A stretch of 64,000 bases of DNA from Micromonospora sp. C95 (GTDB taxonomy: Bacteria; Actinomycetota; Actinomycetes; Mycobacteriales; Micromonosporaceae), in assembly GCF_018070465.1 (NCBI RefSeq), contig NZ_JAGPXT010000018.1, positions 57,149 to 121,148 of the forward strand, given 5' to 3'. Under the pieces are notes generated by a model. That model had not been told where the DNA came from. It did not search any database and saw only the letters and a list, made by a program, of their open reading frames with translations. Shown here piece by piece: positions 17,089 through 24,851 of the stretch (the stretch's first letter is position 1; each line of letters opens with the position of its first letter). The position numbers and the translations under genes were made by a program.

Positions 17089-19348
17089 GCTGCGCACGTA
17101 CGAGTTGGAGGTCTTCGAGCAGACCTGCGACTATGCGGAGTTACGCCTGTCGACCGGTGGAGGCCCATCGAAGACCCGTGGCCTGGACAGGGCGGCTGTC
17201 GACCGGCTGATCGGGATGGTGGAACGCGACTACAGCCAGCACGCGGTCGCGCAGCAGGTGTTCGGGGCGCCGCAGCTACGAGATCTCGGCGCGAAACTGG
17301 CCACCTTTCTCGACGGCGATGAGCGGTGGCTGACCCCGGTCCTGGACAGTCCGCCCGGCATCACGTTGCGCATCACCGCCGCGGAACGGTTGCGGCACCT
17401 GCCCTGGGAACTGCTCGCCCCAGCCGGCTCGTATCTGACCGCCTCCGCCAGTGCGCCGCTGCTACCGGTGCGGTCAATCGGCACCAACGCCGCGCTCACG
17501 GACCAGGTCAAGCCGGCGAACCGGCCGTTGCGGGTGCTGTTCATGGCCACGTCCCCCGAGGGGGTCGAGCCGGTGCTCGGCTACGAAGCGGAGGAAGCGG
17601 CCATCCTGGACGCCACCTCTCGCACCGGAACGGAACTGGTGGTGGAGGAAAGCGGCACCCTGGAAGGTCTTCGCTTCGTCAGTCTCGACCACGGCGCGGG
17701 ATACTTCGACGTCCTGCACCTGAGTGGCCACGCCAACGTCGGCGCGGACGGCCAGCCCCTCTTCCTGGTGGAGAACGAGTTCGGTGGGCGCGCCCATGCC
17801 ACCGCTGACCAGATCGCCCAGGCGTTGGGCGGTCGCTGGCCCCGCCTGGTCTTCGTCTCCGGCTGCCTGACCGCCAGCGCCCCCGACGCGGGCGCGTTCC
17901 CGTCGATGAGTGAGAGCCTGGTCCGCGCCGGAGCCCCGGTCGTGTTGGGGTGGGCGCTGCCGGTCGGTGACGTCTCCGCGACCGAATTCGCCGCCGAACT
18001 CTACCGGTCGCTGGCTGCCGGGCAGGCCCTCGACCGGGCCGTGGTCGAGGCCCGCCAGCGGCTCTACGCGAACAAGCGCGGCAACTGGCATCTGCTGCGC
18101 GTCTACGCCGACAGGTCTCCTCTCGCCCCTATGGTCACGCCCCTGCACGAGAAGGGGCGTGCCCGGATTCAGACCCGCCCCGCCGAGCAGGAGTTCCTGG
18201 ACCCGCAGACCCAACTGTCCCGGGTCGCTTCCCGCGCCGCGTTCGTCGGACGACGGCGGGTCATCCAGCGCTGCCTGCGTACCCTCAAACAACCGCACGG
18301 CGGCGACGGCGCGGCGCAGGCCCTGGTCCTGGCCGGTATGGGTGGTCTTGGTAAGAGCAGCCTGGCTTCCCGGCTGCTGGAACGCATGCCCACCCACCAG
18401 CGTGCCGTCTGGTACGGCCGCGTCGACCTGCCCAAGTTCCGGGAACTCACCACCAAAATCGACTTCCCGACGATGGAGCAGCAGATCGAAGCGACCAAGC
18501 TGCTCGACACCACCGAGGCTCCCCTCCTGGTCCGGCTGCGCCACCTGCTGCACGTCGACGGACCTCTCGGGCAGACTCCCTGTCTGTTCGTGTTCGACGA
18601 CTTCGAGGACGGCAACCTCGACGAACGCGACGGCGGGCATGTGCTGTCCCCGGAGATGGCCGACATCCTCCCAGCCCTGCTGACCGCCATCCGCGACACC
18701 GGCAGCCCCAGCCGGGTCATCATCACCAGCCGCTACCGCTTCCCCACACCCGCCGGCACCAGCATCATCATCGAGTCACTGGAAACCCTCACGGATATCG
18801 AGCAGGCCAAGAAGCTCGCGAGCCTGTCCAACCTGCGCCCCGGCTCCCCGATCGACCCCGACGTACGCCAACGCGCCATCGAAGCCGCAGCCGGCAACCC
18901 TCGCCTGCTCGACTGGCTCGACCGGATCGTCGCCGCCCCCGACCTCGACATCGACGGCCTCATCACCGCCATCGAGGCCGAAGTCGACCGGTTCCGCCGG
19001 GAAACCATCCTCGCCAAGAACCTCTTGGCCTCCCAACCCGCCGAGCTACGGAAGATGCTCGCCAAGGTCAACGTCGTCGAGCTGCCCGTCCCCGCCGAGA
19101 CCGTCCGGGCCGTCCACGACCACCCCGACGCCACCGATCACATCGCACGTGCCGTCCAACTCGGCCTGATGGAAGAAGGCACCGACCCGGAAACCCGCCA
19201 ACCCCGCTACTACGTCTCCAACGTCCTACGCCCCCTCATCCGCCCCCTGCTCACCGACGACGAATACACCCAAGCCTGCGCCGCCGCCGCCCGATCCCTC
19301 TACAAACTCTGGATCACCGACCCCGCCACGACCGAGCCCACGTCATGA
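17081..19348 (+). CDS. CHAT caspase-like protease fused to a STAND-type NTPase
   Basis: Likely effector and switch of the module, 755 residues. The N-terminal third has the CHAT fold, with LRHLPWELLAP and the catalytic dyad His217 (HLSGHA) and Cys262 (FVSGCLTA), then GAPVVLGWALPV. The NTPase part has Walker A GMGGLGKSS (419-427, Lys425), Walker B CLFVFDDFED (501-510), a sensor-like RVIITSRYRF and GNPRLLDWL, in the STAND/NB-ARC order. The C-terminal part is helical. All key residues are present, so it looks active. The ATG at 17081 lies inside the end of the preceding gene, and the stop overlaps the next start (ATGA). No nuclease domain is seen. Confidence 0.88.
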   Translation: MGELRTYELEVFEQTCDYAELRLSTGGGPSKTRGLDRAAVDRLIGMVERDYSQHAVAQQVFGAPQLRDLGAKLATFLDGDERWLTPVLDSPPGITLRITAAERLRHLPWELLAPAGSYLTASASAPLLPVRSIGTNAALTDQVKPANRPLRVLFMATSPEGVEPVLGYEAEEAAILDATSRTGTELVVEESGTLEGLRFVSLDHGAGYFDVLHLSGHANVGADGQPLFLVENEFGGRAHATADQIAQALGGRWPRLVFVSGCLTASAPDAGAFPSMSESLVRAGAPVVLGWALPVGDVSATEFAAELYRSLAAGQALDRAVVEARQRLYANKRGNWHLLRVYADRSPLAPMVTPLHEKGRARIQTRPAEQEFLDPQTQLSRVASRAAFVGRRRVIQRCLRTLKQPHGGDGAAQALVLAGMGGLGKSSLASRLLERMPTHQRAVWYGRVDLPKFRELTTKIDFPTMEQQIEATKLLDTTEAPLLVRLRHLLHVDGPLGQTPCLFVFDDFEDGNLDERDGGHVLSPEMADILPALLTAIRDTGSPSRVIITSRYRFPTPAGTSIIIESLETLTDIEQAKKLASLSNLRPGSPIDPDVRQRAIEAAAGNPRLLDWLDRIVAAPDLDIDGLITAIEAEVDRFRRETILAKNLLASQPAELRKMLAKVNVVELPVPAETVRAVHDHPDATDHIARAVQLGLMEEGTDPETRQPRYYVSNVLRPLIRPLLTDDEYTQACAAAARSLYKLWITDPATTEPTS

Positions 19349-20313
19349 CCACACTCGCCCACTGGGTGGAGATGCACCGGCTGGCGGTGGCTGGCCGGGA
19401 GCCGGTGATCGCCCGGTATGTCGGGACCCGCGTGGCGAGGGTTTGGCTGCGCACGTCCCGGTTCGCCGATGTCGAGACCCTCGCGACCGCGACCCTGACC
19501 CTCGGCCCGGACGCCCGCGCCTTCTACCACTTGGGGTGGGCCTACTCCGCCACGGGGCGGCCCCGACCCGCCCTGGACAGCTTCGAGCAGGCCCTGCGCC
19601 TGTACCGCGCAGCCAATGACCACGGTAACGAATCCGCCACCCTCAGCAACATCGGTCTTGTGTACGACGGGCTCGGTGATCGTCGGCAGGCTCTGGCCTT
19701 CTACGAGCAGTCGTTACCCATCGCGCGTGAGGTGGGTGATCGTGCTGGTGAGGCTGCCACCCTGAACAACATCGGTCGCCTGTATGCCGGGCTTGAGGAT
19801 GGACGGCGGGCGCTGACCTTCTACGAGCAGGCGCTACCCATTCTGCGTGAGGTGGGTGATCGTGCTGGTGAGGCTGCCACCCTGAACAACATTGGCGGCG
19901 TGTATGCCGGGCTTGGGGATCGGCGGCGGGCGCTGACCTTCTACGAGCAGGCGCTACCCATTCTGCGTGAGGTGGGTGATCGTGCTGGTGAGGCTGTCAC
20001 TCTGAGCAACATCGGTCTTGTGTATGCCGGGCTTGGGGATCGGCGGCGGGCGCTGACCTTCTACGAGCAGGCGCTACCCATCGCGCGGGGAGTGGGTGAC
20101 CGTGCCGGCGAAGCTGTCACCAGATACAACATTGCGATGATCCATCGTGGCGAAGGGCGTCTCGGCGAGGCGATCGGCGAACTCGAAGTGGTCGTCGAAC
20201 TCGACCGCCAAGTGGGCCACCCGGACCTCGCAGTCGACGCCGCCATGCTCGAACGACTACGCCAAGAGCGAGCAGCCGCTCAGCGAACTGATCCGAGCCC
20301 CGGCCAAGGCTGA
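19345..20313 (+). CDS. TPR-repeat protein B of the CHAT-NTPase module
   Basis: Paralogue of the TPR protein at 15781, 322 residues, overlapping the CHAT-NTPase stop by four bases and so co-translated. Same N-terminal segment (EMHRLAVAGREPVIARYVG), then TPR units on a 40-residue period: NIGxVYAGLGDRRRALTFYEQALPI with EVGDRAGEA linkers. Three units differ by only a few residues. The C-terminal cap is VVVELDRQVGHPDLAVDAAMLE. Probable role: ligand or target sensing and docking to the CHAT-NTPase. It is the last gene of the module; a GntR gene converges from downstream. Confidence 0.85.
   Translation: MTTLAHWVEMHRLAVAGREPVIARYVGTRVARVWLRTSRFADVETLATATLTLGPDARAFYHLGWAYSATGRPRPALDSFEQALRLYRAANDHGNESATLSNIGLVYDGLGDRRQALAFYEQSLPIAREVGDRAGEAATLNNIGRLYAGLEDGRRALTFYEQALPILREVGDRAGEAATLNNIGGVYAGLGDRRRALTFYEQALPILREVGDRAGEAVTLSNIGLVYAGLGDRRRALTFYEQALPIARGVGDRAGEAVTRYNIAMIHRGEGRLGEAIGELEVVVELDRQVGHPDLAVDAAMLERLRQERAAAQRTDPSPGQG
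19375..19620 (+). repeat. Direct repeat, copy 2 (5' part of TPR gene B)
   Basis: Gap-free counterpart of 15829-16074. Conservation extends to many third-codon positions, so the two genes have been homogenised or duplicated recently. Confidence 0.85.
19621..20100 (+). repeat. 120-bp tandem repeats encoding TPR units (gene B)
   Basis: Four 120-bp units starting at 19621, 19741, 19861 and 19981. The phrase CGGGCGCTGACCTTCTACGA recurs exactly in the last three, and flanking bases are almost unchanged. Near-identity at silent sites means recent expansion or conversion. Confidence 0.9.
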
Positions 20314-20364
20314 AACACCTGCGGCGCTCAGGTGGTGCGGATCGACGAACGGCGACCTTGTGTG

Positions 20365-21156
20365 TCAGGGCAAGTCGGTCTCCTCGTCCGGTGACCAGGG
20401 GTCGATGGGTATCTCGTAGACGAGGCGGTAGCGGTCGCCGGGGAAGACGATGTCGGCGGTCTCGACTCCGGTCGGCCCGGCGTAGTAGGTGCGTTCGATC
20501 GCGATTACCCACCGGCCGCCGCGCTTGTCGAGGTCGAGGGCTGTGATCTCCGCAGGCGTTGCCGGCCGGGTGGTGACCTCTTCGATGAACCGGTCGATGT
20601 TCACGCCGATGAAATCCATCCGGGCGACGACGCCGATGATCGGCCCCTGCTCGGGGTACTCGACCTGGGTGCCGCCGGTGACGGCGATCGGCTCGTACGA
20701 GTCGGCCAGCTGGATGGGATTGCCGTCCGCGAGGTATCGGTACCTGGTGTGCATCACGGTGTCGCCTGGTCGGATTCCGAGTCGTTCCGCGATGTGCGGC
20801 GTCGCGGGGATCTTCTCGCTTTCCGACTCCCAGCTCGGTTGGCGCCCGGCTGCTTCGCTGTCTCGCCCGAATGGCGATGTGCTGCCGAGGCGCTTGCGCA
20901 TGTCTCGGGAGTGGGCGCGACGCACGAGCTGACTCCGGTCGCGTACGTAGTTGCCGGAGCCGCGTCGACCCTCGATGAGCCCTTCGCTGCGCAGCAGGGT
21001 GAGGGCGTGCTTGACGATCGTGGTGGAGTAGCCCCAGCGCTGTTGTAGCACCTTCTCGGTGGGGAGCTTGTCACCCGGTGCCAGTTCACCAGAGAGGATC
21101 CGCGAGCGCAGGTCGTCCACGACGCGCTGGTAGTTCGGCGGTTCCTTGTCGGTCAT
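20365..21156 (-). CDS. GntR-family regulator with UTRA domain
   Basis: DNA-binding repressor, 263 residues. The N-terminal winged helix reads LRSRILSGELAPGDKLPTEK then GYSTTIVKHALTLLRSEGLI. A UTRA effector domain follows (GDTVMHTRYRYLADGNPIQLA ... PGDRYRLVYEIPID). The ATG at 21156 has GGAAAGG upstream; the longer frame to 21327 crosses the promoter region. Such GntR genes often sit in actinomycete integrative elements (KorSA-like) or beside XRE genes, as here. The ligand is unknown. A 6-6-6 inverted repeat lies in the divergent promoter region and may be its operator. Confidence 0.9.
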   Translation of the reverse strand: MTDKEPPNYQRVVDDLRSRILSGELAPGDKLPTEKVLQQRWGYSTTIVKHALTLLRSEGLIEGRRGSGNYVRDRSQLVRRAHSRDMRKRLGSTSPFGRDSEAAGRQPSWESESEKIPATPHIAERLGIRPGDTVMHTRYRYLADGNPIQLADSYEPIAVTGGTQVEYPEQGPIIGVVARMDFIGVNIDRFIEEVTTRPATPAEITALDLDKRGGRWVIAIERTYYAGPTGVETADIVFPGDRYRLVYEIPIDPWSPDEETDLP

Positions 21157-21278
21157 CGACAGCCTTTCCGGCTGGGTGCAGGTGTTCGCGTCAAGTCGAC
21201 CATGCTCCCAGGGCCGTAGCAACGAGGGCACCATCGTGACCTGAGCATAGTTCGTGCGCTCAAATCCTTCACTGAAGT

Positions 21279-21296
21279 AAGTTAGTGCGATAACTT
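21279..21296. promoter_or_regulatory. Candidate GntR operator
   Basis: Perfect inverted repeat AAGTTA-GTGCGA-TAACTT in an AT-rich stretch between the divergent GntR gene and the small Zn-ribbon gene. Its symmetry and position fit an autoregulatory operator. Confidence 0.5.
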
Positions 21297-21386
21297 TGAG
21301 TGAAGACAGGAGAAAGCCCTTGGTCATTCGACCAAGACGCTCCGGTGTGAGGGCTTGCCAGAACCCCGAAGGGATCTGCGGTGGTG

Positions 21387-21512
21387 ATGATGGTGCTCAG
21401 TGGAGTGCTGCTGGGGTTCCTGGCCGGGCTGTTCGCGTTTCGGGTGAAGTCGCGGTGGTGTCCGCGCTGCGGGGCGTCCACTCATGCCATGCCGGTGCAG
21501 GGGGACCGATGA
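21387..21512 (+). CDS. 41-residue membrane/zinc-ribbon-like peptide
   Basis: Short protein, MMVLSGVLLGFLAGLFAF..., with one hydrophobic helix followed by KSRWCPRCGAS, half of a zinc-ribbon-like CxxC site. Similar tiny proteins are common in actinomycetes next to GntR and XRE genes. GGTGGTG lies just before the ATG. Its function is unknown. The putative HTH gene begins shortly downstream on the same strand. Confidence 0.6.
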   Translation: MMVLSGVLLGFLAGLFAFRVKSRWCPRCGASTHAMPVQGDR

Positions 21513-21585
21513 ACCGTCCCCACCGGCGTGACCACACTCCGTACCCATCGGGCGGCGGGTCGCCGAGCTGCGGGCCCGCCGGGGG

Positions 21586-22671
21586 ATGAGCCAGCAGGCG
21601 TTCGCCGACCGGCTCGGCAAGTCGAAAAGCTGGGTCGACAAGATCGAGCGTGGCGTACGCCGGCTCGACCGCTACTCGGTCTTCCGGGAGATCGCCGACG
21701 TGCTGCGTCTCGACCCGGACCTGCTCCTCGGCCCCCGCCAACCACCACCCACCGCACCCAGCCTCGACGGCATCGACGCCGTCCGCGCCGCTCTGACCCG
21801 CTACCACGACCGACCCCAACGCACCGTCACGGCACAGCAGGCCAGCCGGCAGGTCGCGTACGCCTGGATGGCCTACCAGCACGCCCGCTACCCGCAACTC
21901 CTCGACGCCCTACCTACCCTGCTCGACGCCACCCACGGCACCCGGAGCCTGCTGGCATCCACCTACCGGATCACCGCCGCCGTACTGATCAAACTCGACC
22001 ACCCCCACCTCGCCTGGCTCACCGCCGACCGGGCCGTCACCGCCGCCGACGGTCCCACAGGCACCGGCACTGCCACGATCGCCGTCGCGCAGGCCCTGCG
22101 CGCCCTCGGCCACCACCACCTCGCGCTAACCGCCGCCCTCACCGCGACGGACACCGCAGACGACCCTGCCGTACGCGCAACCCTGTACCTCCAGGCTGGA
22201 CTCGCCGCCGCCGGCAGCGGCGACCGCCGCAACGCCCGCGACCTGCTCGACCACGCCGCCGCCCTCGCCGACCGGCATGCCAGCGACACCGACCCGTACC
22301 ACACCGACCCGCACCACACCGGCTTCGGACCCGCCGCTGTCCGGGTGGCCCGCTTCCTCGCCGCCCACCACCTCGGCGACACTAGCGAGGCCATTCACCG
22401 CCACGTGCACGCGATCCGCAGCGACGGCTGGCGACGGCTACCTCCCGAACACCGTGCCGCCCACCTCGTCGACGCCGCCCGCGCCTACCTCGACACCGGC
22501 GACCCCGCCCAGGCTGGGCAAACCCTGCTGCACGCCGACCGCATCGCCCCCGCCGAAGTCCGCAGCCGCCCGGCCGCGCGTACCCTCCTCGCCCAGGTCA
22601 TCCAACGCGGACCCGCAGCTGCCGACGTCGCGCGCCTGGCCACCATCGTCGGCCTGACCCGTCAACCCTGA
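21586..22671 (+). CDS. XRE-type HTH regulator with helical-repeat C-terminus; start in doubt
   Basis: At least 361 residues. The HTH reads MSQQAFADRLGKSKSWVDKIERG, followed by a long Ala/Leu-rich helical-repeat region (TPR-like) to residue ~360, as in many actinomycete XRE proteins thought to sense peptides. Starting at ATG 21586 loses the first HTH helix: the in-frame sequence upstream reads IGRRVAELRARRG from an ATC at 21547, with a stop codon shortly before. A GTG at 21528 gives VTTLRTH in another frame. The expected N-terminus is thus split between two frames, so a small deletion or a non-standard start is likely. The gene may be partly broken. Confidence 0.7.
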   Translation: MSQQAFADRLGKSKSWVDKIERGVRRLDRYSVFREIADVLRLDPDLLLGPRQPPPTAPSLDGIDAVRAALTRYHDRPQRTVTAQQASRQVAYAWMAYQHARYPQLLDALPTLLDATHGTRSLLASTYRITAAVLIKLDHPHLAWLTADRAVTAADGPTGTGTATIAVAQALRALGHHHLALTAALTATDTADDPAVRATLYLQAGLAAAGSGDRRNARDLLDHAAALADRHASDTDPYHTDPHHTGFGPAAVRVARFLAAHHLGDTSEAIHRHVHAIRSDGWRRLPPEHRAAHLVDAARAYLDTGDPAQAGQTLLHADRIAPAEVRSRPAARTLLAQVIQRGPAAADVARLATIVGLTRQP

Positions 22672-22751
22672 CCCGCGCGACTCGCAGGCCGAGTGCTGCT
22701 CTCCGGCAGCGTGTCCCCGCCGAGCCACCACCCACCACCCACCACCTGGCG

Positions 22752-22824
22752 TCCTTTGCTCTGCTTCAACCCACGCAACGGTGAGCCGGCGAAACCATTG
22801 CGTGGAGTGAAGCAGAGCAAAGGA
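22752..22824. repeat. Large inverted repeat (2 x 30 bp, 13-bp loop)
   Basis: Left arm 22752-22781 and right arm 22795-22824 pair almost fully; the outer 17 bp (TCCTTTGCTCTGCTTCA) are perfect. It lies between the XRE gene and the pectate lyase gene, which point towards each other, so it could end transcription of either. Its size and lower GC also fit a dispersed palindromic element. Confidence 0.8.
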
Positions 22825-22879
22825 GCCACCACACACATCCGCCGGGACCCGGCTGTGGCCGCGTCACGCAGCCCTGGGC

Positions 22880-22971
22880 GGCCTGTGTCGAAGTCGGCAG
22901 CCGGCCTGCGGGCGGGCGGGCGCGCGACGCCTGGCTGGACGCCGCCTCGACCGAGGACTTCGACACAGGCC
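22880..22971. repeat. 16-bp perfect inverted repeat with 60-bp spacer
   Basis: GGCCTGTGTCGAAGTC at 22880-22895 is exactly inverted at 22956-22971. The enclosed GC-rich 60 bp shows no gene. A smaller hairpin (CTGACCC-TGC-GGGTCAG, 22972-22988) follows at once and covers the pectate lyase stop. Could be a terminator cluster, an element end pair or a structured RNA. Confidence 0.7.
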
Positions 22972-22984
22972 CTGACCCTGCGGG

Positions 22985-24439
22985 TCAGACCGAGATCCGA
23001 CCGGCGCCCGCGCCGCCCGTCACGATCGACTTGACGTTGCTCGGGGTGTCCAGGGTGTACGAGTACGGGATGCCGGCGACGCTGCCACCGGTCTGGCCGC
23101 CGCCCGAGTTGACGAAGTGGTTGTTGCGGGCCACCAGGGAGCCCGGGCCGGAGCTGCCCTCGCCCAGGTGGTACGGGTCGGGGGTGTTCTCGAAGTAGTT
23201 GCCCTCGACCAGCACGCCGGCGTTCATCGTGGACGCCACACCGTAGCCGCGCACGTTGCTGTAGTAGTTGTTGTAAACGTGCACCGGGTTGCCGAAGCGG
23301 ACCCGGGGGTGCCGCTGGTTGCTGCCGTCGAACCAGTTGTGGTGGTACGACACCCGCAGATGGCCGGCGTCCTGGCTGGCGTTGTCGTCGCTGTGCCCGA
23401 GCAGCATCGACTTGTCGTGGCCGTAGACGCGGTTCCACGACACGGTGATGAAGTCGGAGCCGCGCTTGATGTCGACCGCGCCGTCGTAGCCGGCGGTGAA
23501 GCTGTTGTGGTCGATCCAGATGTTGGTGGCGGACTCCTGCACGTTTATCGCGTCGTCGTCCCAGTTCCGGAAGGTCAGATTCCGGATGATGACGTTACGG
23601 TCGCCGTTGATGTTGAAGCCGCAGCCGGCGATCGTGGCACCGGAGTTGCCGAGGATGGTCTTGTTGGAGCGGACCCGCAGCATCCCCGAGCAGTTGATGG
23701 TGCCGGAGACGCGGATCACCGCAGCGCTGCTGGAGTTGAGCGCGCTGGTCAACGCCGAGGCGCTGGTGACGGTGGTGGTGCCGGCGTTGCCGCCGCCGGT
23801 GGTGCCGCCGTTCTGGGTGGCCCAGCCGACCAGCCCGGTCTGCGGGCCGGGGTTGGGCGGGGGAGTGGGATTGGTGCCGCCGCTCAGTCGCACCAGCTGC
23901 CACCGCTGGTTGGCGCCGTCCAGGTCGGCGTACTGGGAGATCATCGCCCCGTCGGCGGTGGACCATCCCCACAGGTCGAGGACCTTGTTGCTGTGCCGGT
24001 TGACGAACCGTACGTCGCCGTTGGCGGAATCCGCGAGCCGCCAGTGCTGCTTGGTGTCGCTGCTCGCGGTGACCTGGGTGACCTGCACCCCGTCGTTGGA
24101 GTTGGGGACGGTGACGACCTTGCCGGAGTGCCGGTTGCGCAGCTGGTAGTAGCCGCTGCCCACGTCGACGAACTGGAACTGCTGGTTGTTGCCGTCGAGG
24201 CGGCTGAACTGCCGGATCTCGCCGCCGTCGGCGGTGGACCAGTTCCACAGATCCATGGCCTTGCCGCTGTGACGGTTGACGAACACGTAGTAGGCGCCGG
24301 TGTCGACGGTCGCCGCGGCGGCCGGAGTGATGGTCACCGCGACGGCGGCGGCGGGCAGCGCGACGGCCGTTGCGGCCAGCACCGCCAACCGTCGCGTCAG
24401 GCGAGGCTTGACGTCTGCAAGCACGGTGGTTCTCCTCAT
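22985..24439 (-). CDS. Secreted pectate lyase with N-terminal ricin-type lectin domain
   Basis: Extracellular pectin-degrading enzyme, 484 residues. A twin-Arg-like start and hydrophobic signal (RRLAVLAATAVALPAAAVAV) end at ...AAAA. Residues ~48-185 form a ricin B-type beta-trefoil (CBM13-like), with three NRHSGKxxDLWxWS-type repeats. A Pro/Gly linker (GGTNPTPPPNPGPQTG) leads to a family 1 polysaccharide lyase beta-helix: NIWIDHNSF, DGAVDIKRGSDFITVSWN, DKSMLLGHSD and GNQRHPRVRFG-like segment (SNQRHPRVRFG) with the conserved catalytic Arg region. It is complete and probably active. A LacI-type operator lies about 280 bp upstream, fitting sugar control. Confidence 0.93.
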   Translation of the reverse strand: MRRTTVLADVKPRLTRRLAVLAATAVALPAAAVAVTITPAAAATVDTGAYYVFVNRHSGKAMDLWNWSTADGGEIRQFSRLDGNNQQFQFVDVGSGYYQLRNRHSGKVVTVPNSNDGVQVTQVTASSDTKQHWRLADSANGDVRFVNRHSNKVLDLWGWSTADGAMISQYADLDGANQRWQLVRLSGGTNPTPPPNPGPQTGLVGWATQNGGTTGGGNAGTTTVTSASALTSALNSSSAAVIRVSGTINCSGMLRVRSNKTILGNSGATIAGCGFNINGDRNVIIRNLTFRNWDDDAINVQESATNIWIDHNSFTAGYDGAVDIKRGSDFITVSWNRVYGHDKSMLLGHSDDNASQDAGHLRVSYHHNWFDGSNQRHPRVRFGNPVHVYNNYYSNVRGYGVASTMNAGVLVEGNYFENTPDPYHLGEGSSGPGSLVARNNHFVNSGGGQTGGSVAGIPYSYTLDTPSNVKSIVTGGAGAGRISV

Positions 24440-24718
24440 CCTCGTTATCTGGGACGGATCGGATGACGCTTCGGCGCACCAGGGGAACCGGCGGTCAGCA
24501 CCGGCCCGCTCCGGTCCGTGACGTGGGCGGCCACGGCGGCTGCGGGGGTGGTGGGCCGTGGTGGACGCCCGGATGCGTCATCCGGTGCGGTCGGCAGGGG
24601 GTGCGCCCCGGCGGTGGAGGCTGCCGTGCCCGGCGGCAGCGATGCCGTGGCGGTCGCAGGATGCGCCCTGCCGTGGGATGAACTGGTCGGAATGGCTCCC
24701 GTGCCTCGCCCCTGGGGA

Positions 24719-24735
24719 GGGCAAGCGCTTTCCCC
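24719..24735. promoter_or_regulatory. LacI-family operator upstream of the pectate lyase
   Basis: GGGCAAGCGCTTTCCCC is a near-perfect palindrome centred on AAGCGCTT, the form bound by LacI/CcpA-type sugar repressors. It lies just downstream (minus strand) of a promoter-like region, consistent with repression of the lyase transcript. Confidence 0.55.
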
Positions 24736-24764
24736 AGATAATCACAGATCGACGTCGATGTAAA
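24736..24764 (-). promoter_or_regulatory. Possible pectate lyase promoter
   Basis: On the minus strand TTTACA, 17 bases, TTATCT (or overlapping GATTAT) lies in AT-rich DNA, directly followed by the LacI-type operator. The -10 match is weak, so the exact hexamer is uncertain. Confidence 0.35.
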
Positions 24765-24801
24765 TGTCGTACGCTAACATCGCCGGGGCCTGCGGAAACG
24801 A

Positions 24802-24841
24802 CGATGCCCCCGGCCCCCGTGTGGGGTAGCCGAGGGCATCG
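24802..24841. terminator. Terminator hairpin downstream of the DUF349 gene
   Basis: CGATGCCC at 24802-24809 pairs with GGGCATCG at 24834-24841, with further GC pairing inside. It starts 11 bp beyond the DUF349 stop on the minus strand. Confidence 0.65.
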
Positions 24842-24851
24842 GACGTACGGC

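Noticed and set aside
19621..20100. CRISPR-like regular repeats
   Set aside because: The 120-bp units are contiguous, in frame and encode TPR motifs; there are no unique spacers.
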